Shown in pieces: positions 7,401 through 12,632 of a DNA stretch of 12,632 nt. Position numbers and translations under genes: made by a program. The stretch's first letter is position 1, and the number at the start of each line of letters is the position of its first letter. The notes beneath the pieces were generated by a model. It was not told the DNA's origin, did not search any database, and saw nothing but the letters and a program-made list of their open reading frames with translations. This DNA comes from Planoprotostelium fungivorum (taxonomy: Eukaryota; Evosea; Variosea; Cavosteliida; Cavosteliaceae): assembly GCA_003024175.1 (NCBI GenBank), contig MDYQ01000414.1, forward strand, positions 1 through 12,632. Reading direction: 5' to 3'.

Positions 7401-8581
7401 TTGATTTCTTTCAACTCTTTGTCTTCCTTCTGTTTCTGTTCTCCTCTTCAGTTTCTCGCGAAATCTCACGGCGATATCGATCGAGGCTAAAGAGTACACG
7501 GAAGATGAAATGAACTCGTTGTAGATGGACTCACCTTGTCGGTGATGGGAGTGATGCCGCTCATCATGTGAGATGAGAGAGGGAGGACGTTGAGTTCTTC
7601 ATCAGTGACGAGAATGTTTTTGAAAGAAGCGAGGGAGAGGAGGAATCTCTCGTTGAATCTTCCGGTGACGTCTCCGTTACCTTCTGTTCGGAAACGAGCG
7701 TGGACGTCCTAAAAGAATGAGAAAAAGGATTTTAAATTCATGTCTCAGATATATGTCATCTACAACGTTGTAATCGGTCGATCGATGGGAATATGATTGA
7801 TGATATCATACGATGGAAATTCATCTCGCTTTACGATGAGAGAAGTCATGGAAGATGATGATCATCGTGACGTGATGAAATATTGAGTTCTCACCATGGA
7901 CATGGTGTACAATTGTTTCAGTGAATCAACAGACTTGAGCAACAGAACGATCATACCTCCTCCCTCTACCGTCTCGATCGTTCGTGCCAGCAAGTTTGGC
8001 GTCAGAGCTTCAAAGTCCTGAAGAACGAGGAGACCGAAGGTGTTACCGAGAATCTTGTGTGAGTCCTTGTAGTAAGCGAAACGAATGGAGGCTGTGCCGA
8101 CGAACAAGTCAAAAGGGTCTTCCTGAGATAATGTGAGGACGTGATGGTTGTGTCGATGATCGATGATGTCGATGTGTGATCCAAGATCGTGGAGAGGGAT
8201 ATGAAGATAGAGATTTTGGAAAGAGGGTGAAGGTGTGATGGATTATGGACGGGTGATTTGATGTCTTACCGTATCTGGATCGCCCAATCCTTTCTTGTTT
8301 CTCTCCTGTACTTCCTTCATTCTCTTCTGTGCGTGGGTGCTGAAACCCAATTCCTTCTTGTAGCACCACAAAACATTCGGTTTCTCTCTGACAGTCGATC
8401 TGACCATGATGTTGTAGAGATTGACCACCTACCCCAATGTCAGAAGACAATGTGATCGAATCACATCTCTTACCTGATATTTGCCTCGATCACCGACGAT
8501 GAAGAAGAATGAACGCTCTCGGGTGAGGTTGCCATTCTCAATGAGCGTTCGTATACGCTGGTCTATCTTCTTCTTCACCAT
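4494..8581 (-). CDS. NAT10: RNA cytidine acetyltransferase NAT10/Kre33, 15 exons
   Basis: This nucleolar enzyme uses ATP and acetyl-CoA to make N4-acetylcytidine in 18S rRNA and in tRNA, and is needed for small-subunit assembly. Exons: 8581-8474, 8428-8270, 8122-7895, 7708-7535, 7435-7337, 7287-7084, 6949-6791, 6725-6508, 6409-6085, 6002-5754, 5701-5286, 5241-4993, 4945-4882, 4843-4684, 4645-4494. They give 987 residues (human 1025). Family blocks: KKIDQRIRTLIENG at the start; VLWCYKKELGFSTH; HKILGNTFG; Walker A GRGRGKSA (K286); FGYSNIFVTSPSPENL; Walker B VVIDEAAAIPLPL (D384, E385); INGYEGTGRSLSLKL; HYKNSPDDLLLMSDAPAHHL; SRGKAAAGDLIPWTIS; GNAT region VVRIATHPDYQ; NYVGVSYGLTPEL; NDLTGENTCIM; PYDLKRLESYASNLSDYH; the tRNA-binding helix LPVTQVLALFNKVMRKV; and a Lys-rich tail typical of nucleolar proteins. 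The acetyl-CoA loop reads QKMKYG rather than QGMGYG. Introns 3, 4, 5, 8, 9 and 11 carry the inverted-repeat word. The acceptor of exon 5 (7435) is the least certain junction. Confidence 0.95.
5255..5267. repeat. Element word CCATCTACAACCC in NAT10 intron 11
   Basis: Single arm of the CATCTACAAC family inside the 44-nt intron 5285-5242. It is antisense to the transcript (GTTGTAGATG reading along the mRNA). Confidence 0.5.
6015..6075. repeat. Inverted-repeat element filling most of NAT10 intron 9
   Basis: The intron is 6084-6003 (82 nt). TCTACAA (6017-6023) and TTGTAGA (6029-6035) form a perfect 7-bp hairpin. CGTTGTAGA (6027-6035) is also a perfect inverted match to TCTACAACG (6067-6075), giving a longer foldback. 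The centre holds the 10-nt palindrome GAAAATTTTC (6044-6053), almost at the midpoint of the intron. ACCTGT flanks the intron on both sides (6001-6006 and 6083-6088); this could be a target-site duplication or simply the shared CAG|GT splice consensus. Confidence 0.65.
6422..6498. repeat. Near-perfect foldback element in NAT10 intron 8
   Basis: The left arm is 6422-6445 and the right arm 6477-6498. Read inward from either end, both begin with CATCTACA and finish with GTAGACGG, with 5-8 variable bases between. They flank a 31-nt A+T-rich middle (6446-6476). Together they cover 77 of the 98 nt of intron 6507-6410, leaving mainly the GTGAGT donor and CTCCAG acceptor ends. Terminal inverted repeats around a short A+T-rich core are the layout of a MITE. 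Confidence 0.7.
7303..7315. repeat. Element word CGTTGTAGATGGA in NAT10 intron 5
   Basis: Single arm in the 49-nt intron 7336-7288. It reads CCATCTACAACG along the transcript, close to the pyrimidine-rich acceptor. Confidence 0.5.
7517..7530. repeat. Element word CGTTGTAGATGGAC in NAT10 intron 4
   Basis: Single arm in the 99-nt intron 7534-7436. Along the transcript it reads GTCCATCTACAACG, overlapping the end of the GTGAGTCC donor. It shares CGTTGTAGATGGA exactly with intron 5. Confidence 0.5.
7757..7775. repeat. Palindromic element CATCTACAACGTTGTA in NAT10 intron 3
   Basis: TACAACGTTGTA (7761-7772) is a perfect 12-nt palindrome preceded by CATC and followed by ATCGG. It lies in the 186-nt intron 7894-7709, the longest in the window. 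Confidence 0.55.
8162..8176 (-). repeat. Shared intronic word CACATCGACATCATC (copy in NAT10 intron 2)
   Basis: An exact 15-mer match on the transcript strand to TFIIH p52 intron 7 (1622-1636). It lies in the 147-nt intron 8269-8123, in the 3' third before the acceptor. Confidence 0.5.
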
Positions 8582-8692
8582 GATCTCGAGTTGAACAGTG
8601 TCTCAAAAAGTGAGAAAAGCTGAGAAGAGAATAAAAAGTTGAGACTACAACGATTCCATGACATTTTTCAGACGACATCAGCAACACTCACC
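8582..8692. promoter_or_regulatory. Bidirectional promoter region, NAT10 (-) and RMND5 (+)
   Basis: Only 111 bp separate the two divergent start codons, so both promoters and 5' UTRs must share this stretch. It has the TATA-like AATAAAAAG at 8630-8638, about 55 nt before the RMND5 ATG, and a run of A-rich bases (tctcaaaaagtgagaaaag) at 8601-8619. CTACAACG at 8645-8652 echoes the intronic word. A pyrimidine-rich atttttcag at about 8663-8671 could be a 5' UTR splice acceptor. No transcription factor site is claimed. Confidence 0.5.
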
Positions 8693-10388
8693 ATGGCTTC
8701 AGAAGGCTTCGGCAGTAAGCTGGCCGAGTTGAATGCTCCCATGGAGAGGATGATTAAGAAACAGAAGACTTGCTATCAGAAGAATACTTCATCTATAGAC
8801 AACATCTTACAACAGATCGAACAGGCAAAGAAGAATCTCGACACGGGTGATCTGTCAGATTATCCATCTCGTTTCGAGGATTTAACTGATGATCAACAGA
8901 TAACATGCAAGTAGAAGGATCGGACGAGAGTTCTCTCATTTCAGAAACGTTGTCAAATCTCCACAAACAAATCACCAAGTCGAACCCTTCCGCAGCCGTC
9001 GTCAATGAACACAAAGAATACTATTCCACCATCTCAAAGTTTGGCAAGTCTGTAGAGAAGGTGATTCTATGCCCAACATCACATCGCGCGTGTGGTGAAC
9101 ATCACCAGTTGTTTCCAAGTGATATCACGGCAGCGATGGATCCAAACATCAAGTTCCCCAGAGATCTATTGAACAACCTCTTATCCGAACATCTCTTGAG
9201 AGAGGGCAAATTTGAACTGGCCAATCTGTTCTCAACTGTGAGGAGGGAGTCCGAATCTGGACTGATTTGGAAAATAGGAATCAGGAATCGAAGTGGACCG
9301 AGATCAGATGGCACAGTTTGAAGAGGTGCATGACATCATGAGAGACATACAGAAGAACAGAGATCTGTCATCCATTACCAGGTGATGTCGATCACATTCC
9401 ACTTTCTCGGCTCCATCATCTCATCTTCTCCAGGTGGTCCATCGAAAAGAGACCGCAGCTCTTGTCTTTAGACACCCTCGGTGAAGTGAGCTGTCATCAT
9501 CCATCATCATCTGATGGTGTCGCAGACGATCGAGCCAGAAGGAGGTTCGAGCGGAAGGGAAACCAAGAGCCATTTGGAATTCAAAATCTCTCGACTACAA
9601 TTCGTACAACTCGTCCAGAACAACCCCGAGCAGGCCGTACAATTTGCGCGGGAAAACTTCTCGGCCTTCTTTCGAACGCATCTGAAAGGTGCGACCGCGA
9701 TTCTGCGTCTCGAATGACTCCTTTTAGAGATACAAAAGTTGATGGGTTGCCTCATCTTCGCGGGACGATTGGATCATTGTCCCTACTCTTCTTACTTTGT
9801 AGATTCTTCTTCTTCTCTGTGGTCTGAGATTGCAGAAGACTTTTTAGATTCATCTTGCCGCCTGATGGGTCTGTCTCGTCAGAGTCCACTTTTTTTGAGG
9901 TGAGAAGAGAGGAAGAGATTCAGTCTGAATCGAAGCAGTCTGGCCGCAGGCAGCATCGCTCTACCAAAACAATTGAAGGTGATGGAGATGGTGATGATGA
10001 TGATGCTAACAAAGAAAGGTTGCCGGGCTCACTCGTTTGAAATCACTCAAAGTTCAGCCATTAGAACTCGATCTGGGTGACCTCCATCATCATCGTCACC
10101 ATCTGCATCATCACTCGTGGCGATGAGACGACTCATCCTCTTCAGGCCCTTCGTTCCAATTTCATTCCATCTTTGCCTGCCCCGTATCGAGAGAGCAGAC
10201 GACGAGTGATAATCCACCCATGCGTCTCATCTGTGGCCACGTCATATCGAAAATGTCCCTCCAAAAGTTAGTCAAGAGCGGTGGAAGGTGAGAGAGAGGA
10301 GAAGAGAAGGACTGAGAGCAACAGGTTGAAGTGTCCGTACTGCCCCACGGAGACGTCACCGTCTAAAGCCCTTCAGATTCACTTTTGA
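8693..10388 (+). CDS. RMND5: RMND5 / Rmd5, RING subunit of the CTLH (GID) E3 ubiquitin ligase, 11 exons
   Basis: RMND5 pairs with MAEA through their RING domains as the catalytic module of the CTLH/GID ligase; in yeast this degrades gluconeogenic enzymes. Exons: 8693-8846, 8900-9060, 9109-9237, 9278-9381, 9434-9485, 9526-9688, 9728-9899, 9939-9978, 10019-10076, 10146-10287, 10325-10388. They give 412 residues (human RMND5A 391), with all phases closed. Domain order: N-terminal coiled segment; [15 protein letters not shown]; LisH ([19 protein letters not shown]); [10 protein letters not shown] leading into CTLH; CRA ([17 protein letters not shown] onward); [22 protein letters not shown]; and a divergent C-terminal RING with C356, C374, H376, C395, C398 and [10 protein letters not shown] near the end. 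As in the family, the RING has fewer zinc ligands than usual. The start is in a strong context (caccATGG). The short exon 8 and its neighbours were placed by gap-free fit to the family. Intron 2 (9061-9108, 48 nt) has no in-frame stop. Confidence 0.93.
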
Positions 10389-10618
10389 ATGTAAATAATG
10401 ATAAACAATGTGTCTGTGTGATGATTTGAAGAGAGCGACTGCATGTGTTGAGGAGTAAAATCATCTTCATTTCTTAAGAAGTGAGACACCGACGTGACTC
10501 TCTTCTAAACCCTGTCTGAGCTCTATGGGCCAAAGATGTTGAGAATGATCGAAATGTAGGTGATGCTTTGTCAGACCCCGACAAGAGTCATAAAGGGATG
10601 TGTGAAATGGCAAAAGTA
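10389..10618. other. Intergenic stretch with an imperfect 30-nt palindrome, RMND5 to tRNA-Phe
   Basis: This holds the RMND5 3' UTR and the tRNA 3' flank. TGTAAATAATGATAAAC follows the stop closely, but no exact AATAAA is present. Positions 10477-10506 form a symmetric hairpin: AGAAG, t, GAG, a, CAC, loop CGAC, GTG, a, CTC, t, CTTCT. That is 11 base pairs with two single mismatches. I see no coding signal. Confidence 0.5.
10612..10615 (-). terminator. Pol III terminator of tRNA-Phe
   Basis: On the minus strand TTTT follows the tRNA discriminator base after three bases, the usual Pol III stop signal. Confidence 0.75.
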
Positions 10619-10691
10619 TGCCACAAACGTGGATCGAACACGTGACCTTTAGATCTTCAGTCTAACGCTCTCCCAACTGAGCTATTGCGGC
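10619..10691 (-). tRNA. trnF-GAA: tRNA-Phe (anticodon GAA)
   Basis: The 73-nt minus-strand sequence folds as a full cloverleaf. The acceptor stem GCCGCAA/TTGTGGC has seven pairs with one G-T, the D-arm is GCTC/GAGC, the anticodon stem TTAGA/TCTAA carries loop CTGAAGA, and the T-arm ACGTG/CACGT carries loop TTCGATC. The discriminator is A. The anticodon GAA reads UUC/UUU. The A box TAGCTCAGTTGG and a B box around GTTCGATCC are intact. There is no intron and no encoded CCA, as expected for a eukaryotic nuclear gene. Confidence 0.97.
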
Positions 10692-10800
10692 ATCTGGGGA
10701 AAAGCGCCCTCTCAATTTTGCAAACCATTTACGATGACTCAACTATCGATATCATCTGTCACAGAGAAGATCAGACATCACAAGTCCGACTGCTAAATGT

Positions 10801-11498
10801 TCATTTGGCAACATCGTACTTGTCCAGATAAGTTCCAAACTGGGCGTTGAAGATGCGGAAATTGAGCCATTCGTTCAACATGGAGGCACCAATCTTCTCA
10901 TAAAAGTCGATGGCCGGTTTGTTCCAATCCAACGCCTGCCACGATACACGTGCCAAACTACATAGGTGAGCAATTGCTATGTTGATGATGTGTAATCGTC
11001 TTCAAGTGAGACATATGGTGTGATGTGTATGTGATGTCCAAGTGATGTCGATGTGATGACGATGTAAAGATACTCACTTGTTCTCCTTCGCATACTTGAT
11101 GCAGGTGGTCATTAATGACATTCCAATACGTTTAGATCGGTGTTGTGGTTGGACATAAAGGTCTTCAAGATACAGACATGTTCCCTTCCATGTAGAGTAG
11201 GAAAAGTAGCACAGTGCAATGCCCACGACCTTCGAATCGACCTATCCAATCAGTCCCGATGATTTCTGATCAGGCAATTGAAGATCACCTCAGCAACCCA
11301 ACAGATGAAACGATTCTTTGTCCATCCGTCCTCTATCAGTGTCTCTACTGTGATGGTCACCTGAATCGGTTGTCAATCTTGGTATATCACTGGAGGTACC
11401 TCTTGTGGTTCCTTCTCAAAATCAGCGAGTTCTTGTATCAGGGAAAGAATGGCTGGTGCATCCTCTTTGGTGGCCAGGCGGATGCTGTGGCTCTCCAT
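10801..11498 (-). CDS. GNAT N-acetyltransferase, spermidine/spermine (SAT) type, 4 exons
   Basis: Exons: 11498-11400, 11360-11289, 11241-11078, 10957-10801. They give 163 residues (human SAT1 171), with phases closed. SAT enzymes transfer acetyl from acetyl-CoA to polyamines or related amines (diamines, thialysine) in the cytosol and so control polyamine levels. Family features: IRLATKEDAPAILSLIQELADFEK at the start; LIEDGW; VGIALCYFSYSTWKGTCLYL with LEDLYVQPQHR (strand beta-4); the acetyl-CoA loop RSKRIG; and the C-terminal ALDWNKPAIDFYEKIGAS carrying the catalytic-type Tyr. The exact amine substrate cannot be told from sequence. TTTCTTTGCAG lies one base before the ATG, so a 5' UTR intron is possible. 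The gene is divergent from the PRA1-family gene. Intron 3 (11077-10958, 120 nt) holds an 11-nt tandem repeat. Confidence 0.9.
11020..11063. repeat. Four tandem copies of a degenerate 11-mer in the GNAT gene intron 3
   Basis: The copies start at 11020, 11031, 11042 and 11053: GTGATGTGTAT, GTGATGTCCAA, GTGATGTCGAT, GTGATGACGAT. The period is exactly 11. It lies inside intron 11077-10958. The minus strand of 11043-11058 gives CATCACATCGACATCA, shared with TFIIH p52 intron 7. Confidence 0.7.
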
Positions 11499-11751
11499 GC
11501 TGCAAAGAAAATGAGCAACAAACGGGAACGAGAGTGGCAGGAGTGACACATAGAAACCGCGATCCAAAACATAAATTGAGAAGGCCAACTCTGAACTGTA
11601 CAACTCTCTTCAGCAATGACCTGGTGACCTTGGTTGCATCCTGCTCACTAGGCTGGCACATCGATCGCACATACGGTGTGAAGATTTTGTGTACAAAAGG
11701 AATTTTGGTGTAAACAACAACTGGCGAAAGCGCAGCGTCAGCATCAGCATC
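11499..11751. promoter_or_regulatory. Divergent intergenic region, GNAT (-) and PRA1-family gene (+)
   Basis: These 253 bp lie between two divergent start codons and should carry both promoters. I see no clear TATA box or conserved peptide. A pyrimidine-rich acceptor-like TTTCTTTGCAG (minus strand, ending at 11500) abuts the GNAT start, so part of this region may be a 5' UTR intron. Weak GCATCA repeats precede the PRA1-family ATG. Confidence 0.35.
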
Positions 11752-12628
11752 ATGCAGTGGGATCGATACGTGAGGAGATTTCCGATTCGCCCTTGGAACT
11801 TCTTCTTCGACTCGAAGGAGTTCTCTCTGCCAGAGAAAGACAAGATCCTCCTTCGCTTAGAGGTGAGCAGCTTCATATCTCCAGTGATTGACACTTCTAA
11901 GCAAAACATCGAGTATTTCCTCACGAACTATGTCTTGACCGGATTAGCCCTGATTCTATATTGCCTGTGAGGCACACATTTTGTCGATCCCAAACAACTG
12001 AGGGACATGTAGGGTCACGAACATCTATTTTGCGGTATGTTTGTTAATCGTATGCCTCTTGTGGCTTTATCTTTTGTTCGTGCGAGATCCAGGTGATTAT
12101 CATTACCTTAACTTCTATCACACCAGTGCTAACCGTTCTCCCAGATCAGAACCTCAACTTCAAACTGATTGGCATTAATCTCAGCCTTCATGCTCGACAG
12201 TTTCAATTTTCCTGCGGAATGGGTAACATCATCACGTTACTCCCTGTCCATCCTAACGATACGACAAAGCCACCGTCATTCTACTCTCCGCCTTCTCACA
12301 ACTCATCCTCCTCGTGTGGTTCATTTTGGTCGCAGCCCATGCTGTCTGTAGAAAGAGAGCTTTTGGGAAGAAGGCCTCCCTATTCGCAGGCAAAGTAGCC
12401 GGCAGTCCTTCAGGTGACCACTTCTCATCTTCATCTTCAACGTTGACCGACGACTGATGTGATGCCGCAGTGGTGGGGAGTGTGGCAGGTCAGATTATGA
12501 CAGAGCTAGATGATGACCCCGTTGTCATCGAATTCAACCGGGAACAGCACAAACAAGCCATGGACGCTGCAAAGGCGAGACACCAGAAGACCAGAGATGA
12601 TATGAAGGCAAAGTACGGAATACAATGA
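11752..12628 (+). CDS. PRA1-family (prenylated Rab acceptor) membrane protein, 6 exons
   Basis: PRA1 proteins are small hairpin-membrane proteins of ER, Golgi and endosomes that bind prenylated Rab GTPases. Exons: 11752-11862, 11902-11966, 12013-12092, 12145-12222, 12270-12413, 12471-12628. They give 211 residues with phases closed. The PRA1 pattern is RPWNFFFDSKEFSLP, then NIEYFLTNYVLTGLALILY, then a second hydrophobic run (VTNIYFAVCLLIVCLLWLYL) ending FVRDP. A later hydrophobic stretch (about residues 113-135) follows at GMATVILLSAF. The C-terminal tail is charged (EFNREQHKQAMDAAKARHQ). Classical PRA1 domains have two hydrophobic pairs; here the second is short, so it may be divergent or one exon junction may be off. 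Branch sites GCTAAC and CCTAAC precede the acceptors of introns 3 and 4. Intron 1 (11863-11901, 39 nt) is stop-free in frame. Confidence 0.8.
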
Positions 12629-12632
12629 TTCT

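Noticed and set aside
9900-9923. 24-nt intron in RMND5 ending at the first AG (attcag)
   Set aside because: It is shorter than any other intron here. The acceptor 15 nt downstream gives a 39-nt intron and a gap-free family alignment ([15 protein letters not shown]).
1-12632. Bacterial-type operon, CRISPR array, phage or insertion sequence
   Set aside because: No spaced direct repeats, transposase or Shine-Dalgarno-type gene packing. All genes are spliced eukaryotic genes.

Overview
The window is nuclear DNA from a compact, very intron-dense eukaryote, probably a unicellular one. Every protein gene is broken by short GT-AG introns, CTAAC/CTGAC-like branch sites lie close to many acceptors, and every start codon I chose has A at -3. 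There is also a Pol III tRNA gene. I resolved 46 introns by splicing phase and recalled family alignment. They run from 35 to 186 nt with a median near 48. Coding sequence is about 65% of the window. The gene set is general eukaryotic housekeeping and does not fix the taxon; an amoebozoan or similar protist is only a guess.

Layout, left to right. 1-57 (+): the last codons of a gene, possibly a GH38 alpha-mannosidase. 166-2032 (+): TFIIH subunit p52 (GTF2H4/Tfb2), 9 exons. 2137-2818 (-): a small cysteine-rich secreted, probably GPI-anchored protein, 2 exons. 2973-4141 (-): YIF1, an ER-Golgi membrane protein, 6 exons. 4494-8581 (-): the RNA cytidine acetyltransferase NAT10/Kre33, 15 exons. 8693-10388 (+): RMND5, the RING subunit of the CTLH/GID ubiquitin ligase, 11 exons, head to head with NAT10 across only 111 bp. 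10619-10691 (-): tRNA-Phe(GAA). 10801-11498 (-): a GNAT acetyltransferase of the spermidine/spermine (SAT) type, 4 exons. 11752-12628 (+): a PRA1-family membrane protein, 6 exons. The genes are not an operon. They share only a broad theme: transcription and repair, rRNA/tRNA modification, ER-Golgi traffic and protein turnover.

The most interesting signal is in the introns. A short inverted-repeat word family, CATCTACAAC...GTAGAYG and its complement, recurs in six of the fourteen NAT10 introns, in TFIIH p52 intron 8, and in 5' flanks. In two NAT10 introns it occurs as paired inverted copies that would fold most of the intron back on itself. This looks like a MITE-like introner family, or a conserved intron-folding element. 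A second word, CACATCGACATCA(TC), is shared by introns of three different genes, always on the transcript strand. Other points are stop codons embedded in AATAAA, an unusual Gly-to-Lys change in the NAT10 acetyl-CoA loop, and two stop-free introns of length 3n.
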